Source: Saccharopolyspora galaxeae (GTDB lineage: Bacteria > Actinomycetota > Actinomycetes > Mycobacteriales > Pseudonocardiaceae). From it: a DNA stretch of 64,000 bases. Positions within the stretch are counted from its first letter, which is position 1. Each line of letters begins with the position of its first letter. The stretch covers positions 124,001 through 188,000 of the forward strand of contig NZ_JADDUE010000002.1 in NCBI RefSeq assembly GCF_016526145.1, written 5' to 3'. Positions 27,723 to 35,344 of this stretch are shown here, one piece after another. Both the position numbers and the translations under genes were made by a program. Below the pieces are notes generated by a model. The model was not told the origin of the DNA. It did not search any database and worked only from the letters and a program-made list of their open reading frames with translations.

Positions 27723-27795
27723 GCCCCCATCGTCTAGCGGCCTAGGACGCCGCCCTTTCAAGGCGGTAGCGCGGGTTCGAATCCCGTTGGGGGTA
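27723..27795 (+). tRNA. tRNA-Glu (TTC)
   Basis: The acceptor GCCCCCA pairs with TGGGGGT. The anticodon stem CCGCC/GGCGG holds loop CTTTCAA with anticodon TTC, and the T-loop is GGTTCGAATCC. No CCA is encoded. Confidence 0.95.
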
Positions 27796-27811
27796 CGCTA
27801 CAACAGCACAT

Positions 27812-27885
27812 GGCCCAGTGGCGCAGTTGGTCAGCGCGCCGCCCTGTCACGGCGGAGGTCGCGGGTTCAAGTCCCGTCTGGGTCG
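27812..27885 (+). tRNA. tRNA-Asp (GTC)
   Basis: The acceptor GGCCCAG pairs with CTGGGTC. The anticodon stem CCGCC/GGCGG has loop CTGTCAC, anticodon GTC, and the T-loop is GGTTCAAGTCC. CCA follows at 27886-27888. Confidence 0.95.
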
Positions 27886-27917
27886 CCAGAGCGATCGGCT
27901 GAGGAGCCGGGCGCCAC

Positions 27918-27991
27918 GGCCAGGTAGCTCAGTTGGTACGAGCGTCCGCCTGAAAAGCGGAAGGTCGGCGGTTCGACCCCGCCCCTGGCCA
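27918..27991 (+). tRNA. tRNA-Phe (GAA), integration site of the mobile element
   Basis: The acceptor GGCCAGG pairs with CCTGGCC. The anticodon loop is CTGAAAA with anticodon GAA. The 3' part from the anticodon arm onward lies in the 50-bp att repeat, so the tRNA is rebuilt intact by the inserted element. Confidence 0.95.
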
Positions 27992-27998
27992 CCGCTCA
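27949..27998 (+). repeat. attL: 50-bp direct repeat
   Basis: This 50-bp stretch covers the tRNA-Phe anticodon loop to 7 bp past its 3' end. It recurs without mismatch at 53028-53077, as expected for core sites flanking a tRNA-targeting integrative element. Confidence 0.92.
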
Positions 27999-28008
27999 TA
28001 CCAGCAAA

Positions 28009-28040
28009 AACGAGCCCCACCACTTTCGGTGGGGCTCGTT
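28009..28040 (-). terminator. Terminator of integrase gene
   Basis: AACGAGCCCCACC (28009-28021) and GGTGGGGCTCGTT (28028-28040) form a 13-bp perfect stem with a 6-nt loop. A TTTTT run follows on the minus strand, between the integrase stop and tRNA-Phe. Confidence 0.85.
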
Positions 28041-28060
28041 TGGTCTCAGTTTTGGTCTCA
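28041..28060. repeat. Left arm repeat, TGGTCTCA pair
   Basis: TGGTCTCAGTTTTGGTCTCA contains two TGGTCTCA octamers 12 bp apart. The same 20 bases occur at 52914-52933, inside the other end of the element. This is the layout of integrase arm-binding sites. It overlaps the integrase stop codon. Confidence 0.65.
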
Positions 28061-29374
28061 GTTGTCGTTCCACAGGAGCGCGTTGAGCCGGTCGGCGACG
28101 TCTCGCCGGATCTCGTCGGTGACGTGCATGTAGCGCTTCTTCATCGTCGGGGTGGACCAGCCCATCAGCTCCATGACCGTCCGGTCGGGGACTCCGAGGA
28201 TCAGCAGGGTGGTTGCTGCGGTGTGACGTGCGTCGTGCAGTCGAGCTTCACGAACACCAGCCTCCTCCAGCAGTTCCTTCCACTCGTCGAGGTCCCGCCG
28301 CGGGTCGAGCGGTTTGCCGTTGGGCTGTGTGAAGACGAACCCGCCTTCGTGCCACTCGGTGCCTGCTAGGTCCCGTTCGGCCTTTTGCTGCTCTTCATGC
28401 TGCAAGAGGGTCTGGAACAGCTCGTCAGGCAATCCGATCGTGCGCCGCCCCGCAGAGGACTTCAGCTCCACCAGGACAAGGCCGCCGCCGTGCCGCTTGG
28501 GGCACCACCTTGCATGGTCGGTGCAATCCTGCGGGCACGGTGGTGGGCACGCGCGAGTGTGGCGCTTGCAGGTCGGCGGGCACGGCTTGACCTTGTGGTA
28601 CTTCGCGCCGCACGTGTGCGGATCGGAGCAGCCGTGCTCCCAAGTTCGGCGCTGTATCGCTTCTCGGATCTTCAGGGCCTTCTTGCGCCGGTCGAAGTGT
28701 TTCCACTTGAGTCCCAGCGCCTCGCCCTGGCGGATGCCCAGAGCGAGTGCGACCACGTACCGGACTCCATTCCGCCGTTGAAGAGCGGCCTTGAGCACCT
28801 GTTGGACCTCGTCGGGATCCAACGGCTCGATCTCTTCTTCCTCAACCCTGGGAGCCTTGGCAAGCGCTACCGGGTTGCGGTGGATGTAGCCGCGCCGCAG
28901 CGCTTCACCGAAGGCGGTCCGGGCGGTGCGGTGTGCTTGGTGCACCGTCGCCGGTTGGTATCCGGCGTCCAGCATCTTCCGGTACAGCTTCTCGAAGTAC
29001 TCCGGGTGTTGCTGGATGCGGTCGAGCCGATGCGCACCGATGCCAGGGTTCAGGTGCTTGTAGATCGCAGTGCGGTATCCGCGCAGCGTCTTGTATCGAA
29101 CCGTCAGCGGCGCGACCTCCTCCACCCAGTAGGTCAGCAGATCTTCGACTCGTCGGAACCTCGTACGGCCCGGCTGGTCAACCCTCCCCTCGGCACGGGC
29201 GCGTTCGAGTTTTTCGACTTCGTCGACAACCTCATCTCGGTCCTTACGCTGCACGTGTCGTCGAATGGGCTCGCCGTCGTCGGCAACGCCCATCGTGACC
29301 CGGCCGTGCCAATAACCGTTAGCGCCCAGGTAGATGCTCGAGCGGCCGTTGGCGTTCCTGGCCTTTTTCTCCAC
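28058..29374 (-). CDS. Tyrosine site-specific integrase
   Basis: A 438-residue tyrosine recombinase. The N-terminal AP2-like arm-binding and SAM-like core-binding domains (residues about 10-175) precede the catalytic domain. Arg is in LALGIRQGEALGLKW (about 211), the HxxR-type box is in LHDARHTAATTLL (about 376-380) and the nucleophile Tyr is in KKRYMHV (about 413). A Cys/His-rich insertion at about 246-295 (pattern C-x4-C, C-x3-C, H, C-x3-C-x3-C) may bind zinc. It catalyses insertion at, and with Xis excision from, the tRNA-Phe site. GTG 29374 follows GAGGAG. Confidence 0.93.
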   Translation of the reverse strand: MEKKARNANGRSSIYLGANGYWHGRVTMGVADDGEPIRRHVQRKDRDEVVDEVEKLERARAEGRVDQPGRTRFRRVEDLLTYWVEEVAPLTVRYKTLRGYRTAIYKHLNPGIGAHRLDRIQQHPEYFEKLYRKMLDAGYQPATVHQAHRTARTAFGEALRRGYIHRNPVALAKAPRVEEEEIEPLDPDEVQQVLKAALQRRNGVRYVVALALGIRQGEALGLKWKHFDRRKKALKIREAIQRRTWEHGCSDPHTCGAKYHKVKPCPPTCKRHTRACPPPCPQDCTDHARWCPKRHGGGLVLVELKSSAGRRTIGLPDELFQTLLQHEEQQKAERDLAGTEWHEGGFVFTQPNGKPLDPRRDLDEWKELLEEAGVREARLHDARHTAATTLLILGVPDRTVMELMGWSTPTMKKRYMHVTDEIRRDVADRLNALLWNDN

Positions 29375-29384
29375 ACGAGGCTCC

Positions 29385-29690
29385 TCAGGCTGCTTGTTGC
29401 TGGCTCGGGCGTTCCTGGATGAGTCGGGCCGCGTACTGATCGATGGCCTCCTTGGGGATACGGCGGAGTCGGCCGATGTGAACTGATTCGAGTTCGCCGG
29501 AACGGACCAATGCGTAGGCGGTGGTACGGCCGATGCCGAGTTGCTGGGCGGCTTCCTCGACGGTGAGCAGCACTCGGCTCGGCAGGGAGCGGACCGTCCG
29601 TTCTTCCACTGGTGGGGCGGGCTCTTCCTCGGCCAGCAGCGCGGCGAGCTTCGCGAGGGTGGCGGCGATCTCGGTGGAGCGGTCGGTCAC
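29385..29690 (-). CDS. Excisionase-like HTH protein
   Basis: A 101-residue protein. The C-terminal half LLTVEEAAQQLGIGRTTAYALVRSGELESVHIGRLRRIP is the MerR/excisionase-type winged HTH. The N-terminal half is alpha-helical and Ala/Glu-rich. It probably bends DNA at the att sites and directs excision by the integrase, 10 bp downstream. The start GTG 29690 overlaps the preceding gene's stop as GTGA and has an AAGGGAG site. Confidence 0.88.
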   Translation of the reverse strand: MTDRSTEIAATLAKLAALLAEEEPAPPVEERTVRSLPSRVLLTVEEAAQQLGIGRTTAYALVRSGELESVHIGRLRRIPKEAIDQYAARLIQERPSQQQAA

Positions 29691-30967
29691 GCGGCTCCCT
29701 TCTCGTCGGTGGTGGGGGTGCCCGTCCCAGCCGTCCCAGGCGTCGCGATGCTGGTCAGGTTGGGACGGCTGGGTTCGGTGGGACGGCTTAAGCCGTCCCA
29801 GAGGGTCAAGCCGTCCCGCGCTGAGCTGGGCGGAGACGCTTGGGACGGCGGGGACGGCTCGCCCTCGTCGGCTGGGCAGTAGCGGTTCCAGGCGTCGTGG
29901 AAGTCGCTGCGGCGGTAGCCCTTCGCTTGGCTGCCGTCGGGGAAGCGGACGTTGCCGGACTTGATGTCGAACTCGGTCAGTAACTTGGCGAGCTTGGCTT
30001 GGGTGAGCCCATGGCTGCCGTAGTCGTGCCACGGGGCTTCGGGGTCGGCGTTGAGCTGCCGCGTGAGATCGGCGCTGGAGATTTCTGACTGGTCGCCGAA
30101 GACCGTGCGGCAGTCGATAAGCAGGCGGGTGCGCAGGGTTCCTTCGTTGTCGCCTTGGGCTTCGGCGATGAGCGCAAGGGCTGCTTGCCTGGCACGGTCG
30201 GGCCAGTCACCGCCCGCGTGGTCAGCGACGACGATCAGCGGTTCCCACGTGTCAGCCGCACGATCCTCGACGGGCATCGAGGGCGCGGCGCGCTCCAGGA
30301 CGGGAAGGTCGCTGCGGAGCCAGTTGCCGACCTGTTCGGCGAGTTCGAGCAGCGCCGGGCGGTCGCGCCGGTGCCGGTAGGGCAGTACCGACTCGCCGGG
30401 TGCGCGGCGGCGCATCCGCACGATCACGGCGCGGTCTTCGATGGTGTCGGGCATCGTGCCGATCCCGGCTAGGGCCGCCATGGCGAAGGTGGGGATGGAT
30501 TCGACTTGGTGGGTGGCGGCGTCGTAGCGCTTGGCCGGCCGGTTGCGTTGGTGCCCGGCGTTGAGCAGACCCCGTAGGTCTTCGTTCGCTTCGGCGTTGG
30601 CGCCGAAGATGGTGTCGGCTTCGTCGACGAGCATGGTGGGTGGGTCGTCGGTGATGGAGCGGTAGACCGCGGCGGTGCTGGCGTTGACGGTCAGGAATGG
30701 GTCGTGGCTGGTGGCCTCCACAACGTCGAGCAATCGCGATTTGCCGCAGCGCTTCTCGGGGGCGCGGATGACCAGCCGCGGGGCGTGTGCCCAGGCGGGT
30801 TGTGCGTGGGTGGCGGCGATCCAGAGCACGACGGCATTGGTGGCGTGCTGGCTGGGCAGGATCACGTACCGAGTCAGCGCGTCGTGCAGCTCGTCGAGCA
30901 GCGCGTCTCCGGGCCAGGCGGGTTGAGGCGTCATCAGGGGTTCTCCAGGGGTCGGGGTTGTGGTCAT
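29687..30967 (-). CDS. DUF3631 ATPase, element replication protein
   Basis: A 426-residue P-loop protein. The Walker A variant is APEKRCGKSRLLDVVE (residues about 60-75) and Walker B is PTMLVDEADTIFG. The DUF3631 region is at about 180-370. The C-terminal 55 residues are Ser/Pro-rich. DUF3631 proteins follow primase-polymerases in actinobacterial plasmids and AICEs and probably act as helicase-like replication initiators. ATG 30967 overlaps the primase stop by 4 bp (ATGA), and its own stop overlaps the Xis start, so the three are co-translated. Confidence 0.82.
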   Translation of the reverse strand: MTTTPTPGEPLMTPQPAWPGDALLDELHDALTRYVILPSQHATNAVVLWIAATHAQPAWAHAPRLVIRAPEKRCGKSRLLDVVEATSHDPFLTVNASTAAVYRSITDDPPTMLVDEADTIFGANAEANEDLRGLLNAGHQRNRPAKRYDAATHQVESIPTFAMAALAGIGTMPDTIEDRAVIVRMRRRAPGESVLPYRHRRDRPALLELAEQVGNWLRSDLPVLERAAPSMPVEDRAADTWEPLIVVADHAGGDWPDRARQAALALIAEAQGDNEGTLRTRLLIDCRTVFGDQSEISSADLTRQLNADPEAPWHDYGSHGLTQAKLAKLLTEFDIKSGNVRFPDGSQAKGYRRSDFHDAWNRYCPADEGEPSPPSQASPPSSARDGLTLWDGLSRPTEPSRPNLTSIATPGTAGTGTPTTDEKGAA

Positions 30968-31974
30968 GCGGTTCGGCCGAGGCCGCACAGTGAGTCGGGG
31001 CCGTCCTGGGTGCCGCGGCGCCAGCCGCGGACGGCGTTGCGGCGAGCGGTGGTCTCTTCGGTCGGTTTGCCGGTGCGCTGGCGGCGGCGGATGGCGGCGT
31101 TCACGAGTGCGTCGATGGCGTCGTGTTCGGCCCAGGGGGCGGTGTCGTGGGTGGCGAGGTTGGCCAGGCGTCTGGCGGAGGCGTAGAGCAGGCGCCACCG
31201 CTCGCCATCGCGGTTCTCGACCTTGCTCAGTTCGTCTCCCCAGATCCGGTCCCAGTAGCCGGGGGCGTGGTTGCCCGTCCGGATTGCTGCGAGGTTGGGA
31301 GCCTCGGGCCGTTTGATCGACGGGCGCGGCGGCGCGACACGGCGGTACAGCCACGCGGGTAGCGGTGCGATGTCGGTGGTGTCGGAAATCCGCGTGTAGC
31401 TACCGGCGGAGTCTTCCGGCGGTGTGGTGATCGAAGAGCCGGGCGCGACGACGTAGCCGCCGTGGGCGCGGACGTCGATTTGGTGCCCGACGCGGCCGGT
31501 GGCGTCGCTGGTGACCTCCAGCCCTTCCGGGGCGCGGAAGAAGAGGTGTCGCCCGCCGCTGGGGGTCTCGACGGTGAGTGTGTCCGGCCAGGCCGCACCT
31601 TCGGCCGTGGTGAGGGCGTGGAGGGCTACCAACCCGTCTGCGGCGAGGGTGGGTACGTCACGCGTGGCCGGTTGCGGTGGCTTGGACTTGCGGTCGAGAT
31701 CGAGCACGACCAGCCCGGAGGGTCCGGTGCTGATGCCGACGTTGGCGCGGGGCGTGTGCGTCCACCAACGCCGGAGCATGGCCGGATTCGTGGTCGCTGC
31801 GAGGTAGCCATGGCACGGCCGCACTGCGGTCCGGCACCGGCACTCGCCGGGCGTGCACTGGTCGGCCTTGCACGGCAGGCAGTTGCCGAAGGGCCGCTTG
31901 CAGGACGGGCGCAGCGGGAAGACGTGCAGCCCGTGGCGGGCGAGCCATGTGGCTCGGTCAAACGATGTCGTCAT
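30964..31974 (-). CDS. Bifunctional DNA primase/polymerase
   Basis: A 336-residue prim-pol protein of the archaeo-eukaryotic primase superfamily. An N-terminal Cys-rich stretch (CLPCKADQCTPGECRC, about residues 30-45) may bind zinc. It is followed by NVGISTGPSGLVVLDLDRKS with the catalytic Asp pair, SGGRHLFFRAP and QIDVRAHGGYVVAPGS. It synthesises primers and DNA for element replication. ATG 31974 has a GGGAG site. ATG 31998 overlaps the preceding stop as ATGA and could also be used. Confidence 0.88.
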   Translation of the reverse strand: MTTSFDRATWLARHGLHVFPLRPSCKRPFGNCLPCKADQCTPGECRCRTAVRPCHGYLAATTNPAMLRRWWTHTPRANVGISTGPSGLVVLDLDRKSKPPQPATRDVPTLAADGLVALHALTTAEGAAWPDTLTVETPSGGRHLFFRAPEGLEVTSDATGRVGHQIDVRAHGGYVVAPGSSITTPPEDSAGSYTRISDTTDIAPLPAWLYRRVAPPRPSIKRPEAPNLAAIRTGNHAPGYWDRIWGDELSKVENRDGERWRLLYASARRLANLATHDTAPWAEHDAIDALVNAAIRRRQRTGKPTEETTARRNAVRGWRRGTQDGPDSLCGLGRTA

Positions 31975-31994
31975 GTGGTGCTCCCTGGAGTGGT

Positions 31995-32606
31995 TCATGC
32001 GGCGTGGTCGGGCGGCGGCAGATCGCGGGGGCGCTGTGGCCGCCCGGTCGGCAGCGACGGGACGCGACGGGCCTGCTTGGTGTGCTTGGTCCGGTACATC
32101 CGGCGGTCAGCCGCGCCGAGCAGATCGCCGAGCGGAGTTCCGGCTTCGGCGACGGCGTGTCCAACGCTGCCGAGTGCGGTGATCGAGCGGCCGCCGACAT
32201 CGAGGGGTTCGGCGAGCGCGGCGGCGATCTCTGCGGCCCGTTGCCAGGCGTGCGCTCGGTTCGGGATGCGGCCGAGGTGCACGGCGAACTCGTCGCCGTG
32301 CAGCCGCACCGCCCGTTCACTGGGCTCGGTGGCCTCAGCGAGTCGGGCACCGACGGCAGCCAGGATCTTGTTGCCGTAGTCGTGGCCGTGGGTGTCGTTG
32401 ATGGCTTTGAACTGGTCCAGGTCGATCAGCAGCACCCCGACCAGCCCCGAGCGACCCATGCGGCGGGCGTGGCGTCGTAGGGCGGCGCGGTTGCCGAGCC
32501 CGGTCGTCTCGTCGGTGTGCAAGCGACGGTGCAGCGTGAGGGTGGTGGCGGTGGCGATGGCCGCCCATCCGGCGGTCGCCAGCGGCAGGGTGATCTCTGC
32601 GAACAT
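31995..32606 (-). CDS. GGDEF domain protein with N-terminal membrane helix
   Basis: A 203-residue protein. One hydrophobic segment (residues about 5-25) is followed by a GGDEF fold: HTDETTGLGNRAALRRH, VLLIDLDQFKAINDTHGHDYG, and the active-site loop reading HGDEF instead of GGDEF. The C-terminal 25 residues are Arg/Pro-rich. Diguanylate cyclases make c-di-GMP. The first Gly of the loop is replaced, so activity is uncertain. ATG 32606 follows AGGAGG. It sits in the replication operon; its role there is not known. Confidence 0.8.
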   Translation of the reverse strand: MFAEITLPLATAGWAAIATATTLTLHRRLHTDETTGLGNRAALRRHARRMGRSGLVGVLLIDLDQFKAINDTHGHDYGNKILAAVGARLAEATEPSERAVRLHGDEFAVHLGRIPNRAHAWQRAAEIAAALAEPLDVGGRSITALGSVGHAVAEAGTPLGDLLGAADRRMYRTKHTKQARRVPSLPTGRPQRPRDLPPPDHAA

Positions 32607-32692
32607 GCGATGCGCCTCCTGCGCAGGGGGTGACGTGGTCGCGCCCGGCTTCTCTGGCCAGAGTTGGGCGGGCGGGACCGCGGCTCTGTCGG

Positions 32693-32950
32693 TCAGCGGT
32701 TGCGGCGGTTGTCGCGCTGCACGCGGCGGTAGGCGTTCCACGCCTTGAGCCCGATGCGGGGCCGTAGTCCGGTGCCGCCGCAGGGCGGGCAGTGGCGGAG
32801 GGCGCGGATGAACGGGGAGCGCAGCTTGCCTTCGCCGTGGCAGGTGCGGCAGGGCTTGAACGGCCAGAGTTTGCAGCTCGCGATGTAACCCAGAGTAAAA
32901 AGCGTGAGGGTCAGGAGCAGGAACACGGTGGTGGAGCCGTCGGGGGTCAC
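32693..32950 (-). CDS. Small membrane protein with DnaJ-type Cys motif
   Basis: An 85-residue protein with one N-terminal transmembrane helix (TVFLLLTLTLFTLGYI). Two CxxCxG repeats follow, CRTCHGEG and CPPCGGTG, the zinc-binding pattern of DnaJ, and then a basic tail. GTG 32950 has an AGGAGG site. It precedes the GGDEF gene and follows the CTAG-rich inverted repeat. Function unknown; possibly an envelope-associated transfer or replication factor. Confidence 0.72.
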   Translation of the reverse strand: MTPDGSTTVFLLLTLTLFTLGYIASCKLWPFKPCRTCHGEGKLRSPFIRALRHCPPCGGTGLRPRIGLKAWNAYRRVQRDNRRNR

Positions 32951-33040
32951 AGATGCCTCCTGGGCGGTTTTGGGCACAGGTCGGCCCGGGCGCCTCTAGG
33001 CACTAGGGCGCTGGTGATGGCGGGAAGGGGTGTCTAGCGG

Positions 33041-33082
33041 GGTCTCTAGACCTAGAAGCGGCAGGCTCTAGGTCTAGAGACC
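33041..33082. repeat. Perfect 16-bp inverted repeat, CTAG-rich
   Basis: GGTCTCTAGACCTAGA (33041-33056) and its exact complement (33067-33082) are separated by 10 bp. The interval 32990-33096 holds eight CTAG tetramers, which are rare in the rest of the window. It lies between the translocase stop and the next downstream gene, so it might be a terminator, a replication origin, or the translocase recognition locus (clt). Confidence 0.7.
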
Positions 33083-33091
33083 TGTCGAGGG

Positions 33092-35344
33092 CTAGGCGGC
33101 ACCGCTGCTGCGGTTACGCTCCGCAACTTCCGCGGTGATGTCGGCGCGGGTGATGCCGATGCGGCTCGCACCCTTGCCGTCGTCGGTGCTGCCCCAGACT
33201 TGGGCGGTGCGGATGCCGTGCCGCTTCAAGGCGGCGGTCAGGTCGGCTGCCTCGCGGTAGGTGCCGTAGACCTCGGGCCGTAGCTCGTAGAGCCGGGCGA
33301 TGACGCGCTCGTTCCAGACCTTCTTCTCCGTTTCGGGCACGACGGTCAGGATGTCTTCGAGCAGCGTGTCCCTACGGGTGTTCTCTTCGGACTCCACCTG
33401 TTCGCCGATGGCGTGGCCGGACAGGGTTCCGGCCTGCTCCCGCAGGTGCCGGGCGTAGGCGGCGATCTTCTCCGCGGCCGGTCCGTCGAGTCCGGCGACC
33501 GACCGCACGATCTGTGCGTCCGAGCCTTCTCCGACGAGGTAGCCGATGCCTTTGTCTTCCCACGCGAAGGTCGTGGCGCGTACGCCCTGCTTGTACTTCG
33601 AGGTACCTAGGACCATGTCGTTTTCGGTCTGTCCCTGGACTTTCAGGCACAGCCGGGTCGAGGCGTTCGCGGAAATCCCCGTGGGCAGGGACTTCGCGTC
33701 GGGCCGCTGGGTGGCGAGCATGAGCACGATCCCCAACGCCGGACCCCGCTTGACCAGGTCGGTGCAGATTTCTTCCAGCTCTTCGCCGTAGTCGGGGTGC
33801 TCGAACCACACCTGGCACTCATCCACCCCGATGACGATCGGCTGCAACCCCAGCGAGGGCTTGCTGGCCAGGTCGGGAGTGACCTTGTTCTCCGGGCACA
33901 GGCCCTGCTTGGCCAAGTCGCGGATCAGCTTCGCCCTCCGGCGCAGCTCCTGACGCAGCCCGCGCATGTCCGCCACGGCCTTGTCGATCTCCTCCGGCTC
34001 GTCACCGACCCCGTGCACATGGGTGACCGGTTCCAGAGGATCGAGGTCACCGGTGCCCTTGAGGTCGTAGGTGTGCAGTTGGGATCGGGGGTCGAGAGCG
34101 GCGATCAGCAGCAACTCACGCAGCGCGAACGTTTTGCCCATGCGCGGGATCGCGCCGATGACCACACTGGTGAACATCAACCGCAGGTCGACCCACCGGC
34201 CGCGCTGGTCGGTCCCGAACGGCTGCGACTGGAACAAGTCCACGCGGGCGCCCTTGCGCAGCTTCCATGCCGGTTGCGCGGCCTTGCGCATGTCCTGATC
34301 CCCGACCCACAACACCAGGCGTCCGGCGTGCTCGCTGTTGTCGGACTCCGGCCACACGCAGCCGACGGGGCGGCGCAGCCCGGAGGCGAGCTTGGCGCGG
34401 CGCTCCATGATGTCGCCCGGGATCACACCCGGCGGCAGGTCGATATCCGCCCGCCACCCCTTGCCGTCGCGGGCGATCGGCCGGGGGAACCCGACCCCGC
34501 CGCCGCCCTTACCGAGTGCTTGGTTGATCAGCGAGATCCCGAGCGAGGCCAGCGCGGTTTCGACCGCACCGGAGGTGAGCTTGGGGACCTTGGTCGACTC
34601 CACCGCCCGCGAAGCAATCGGCTTGTCCGACGGGGCTCCCAACCAACCGAGCCCGCCGATCATGGCGGCCACCGCCACCCACTGCACCAGCGACGGCAAC
34701 AGCTCATAGCCCAGCACGATCGCGGTGATGCTCGCTGCGCCGAGCCCGGCCGCGAGTGCCGCGCGGGCACGCACGCGGCCGTCCCGCTGCTGCGAGAGCT
34801 TCAAGTACTCGGCAGCGTCTTCGCGCCGGGCGGAGGCGTGCCGGACGGGGCGGCCTTCGGCGTCGCCGATCCACCGGGACACCGCCTGGATCAGCCGCAG
34901 GGTGCCCTGCGGAACCCGAGCGAGGATCCGCGCGAGATACACCGGGCAGCGAACAGCGTGGTAGCCGCTGGTGTGCGCGGCATACCCGAGTGCCCATCGG
35001 GCGGTGGCCTGGAATTCCTGCGGGTCCTTGGCCCAGGCGGGCAGGATCGGCAACCGCTTTTCCGACCGCGCCAGCGACGAACCCGGCTCGGACTTGGACT
35101 CGGGCTGGTCCACCTGCGGCGAGTCGACAACTTCGCCCTCGATCACCGGCGCCTCGCCCGAGTCCGACTCGGTCGACTCCGTGGCCGGTTCGTGCTCGGG
35201 CGCCTCGGCCTCGCGGGACTCGTCAGCCGGTCCGGCCGTGGCGCTATTGGGAGCGTCGATGCGTTCGGACGGCAACCGCAGCACCCGCGCGGTGTCGGGT
35301 TCCTGCTGGGCCTGGTCGTGGTGTTCCTCGTGGTGCTGGTTCAT
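33092..35344 (-). CDS. FtsK/SpoIIIE-type conjugative DNA translocase (TraB-like)
   Basis: A 750-residue protein. The N-terminal 110 residues are acidic and disordered, followed by two predicted membrane helices (about 225-265: AALAAGLGAASITAIVLGYELL and WVAVAAMIGGLGWLG). The FtsK-like ATPase has Walker A GAIPRMGKTFAL (about 395-406) and Walker B PIVIGVDECQVWFEH (about 500-514), then QRPDAKSLPTGISANASTRLCL. A C-terminal winged-helix-like region (about 670-745) may bind specific DNA repeats. In actinomycetes a single such protein moves double-stranded plasmid DNA between hyphae. ATG 35344 overlaps the upstream stop (ATGA). Confidence 0.9.
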   Translation of the reverse strand: MNQHHEEHHDQAQQEPDTARVLRLPSERIDAPNSATAGPADESREAEAPEHEPATESTESDSGEAPVIEGEVVDSPQVDQPESKSEPGSSLARSEKRLPILPAWAKDPQEFQATARWALGYAAHTSGYHAVRCPVYLARILARVPQGTLRLIQAVSRWIGDAEGRPVRHASARREDAAEYLKLSQQRDGRVRARAALAAGLGAASITAIVLGYELLPSLVQWVAVAAMIGGLGWLGAPSDKPIASRAVESTKVPKLTSGAVETALASLGISLINQALGKGGGGVGFPRPIARDGKGWRADIDLPPGVIPGDIMERRAKLASGLRRPVGCVWPESDNSEHAGRLVLWVGDQDMRKAAQPAWKLRKGARVDLFQSQPFGTDQRGRWVDLRLMFTSVVIGAIPRMGKTFALRELLLIAALDPRSQLHTYDLKGTGDLDPLEPVTHVHGVGDEPEEIDKAVADMRGLRQELRRRAKLIRDLAKQGLCPENKVTPDLASKPSLGLQPIVIGVDECQVWFEHPDYGEELEEICTDLVKRGPALGIVLMLATQRPDAKSLPTGISANASTRLCLKVQGQTENDMVLGTSKYKQGVRATTFAWEDKGIGYLVGEGSDAQIVRSVAGLDGPAAEKIAAYARHLREQAGTLSGHAIGEQVESEENTRRDTLLEDILTVVPETEKKVWNERVIARLYELRPEVYGTYREAADLTAALKRHGIRTAQVWGSTDDGKGASRIGITRADITAEVAERNRSSGAA

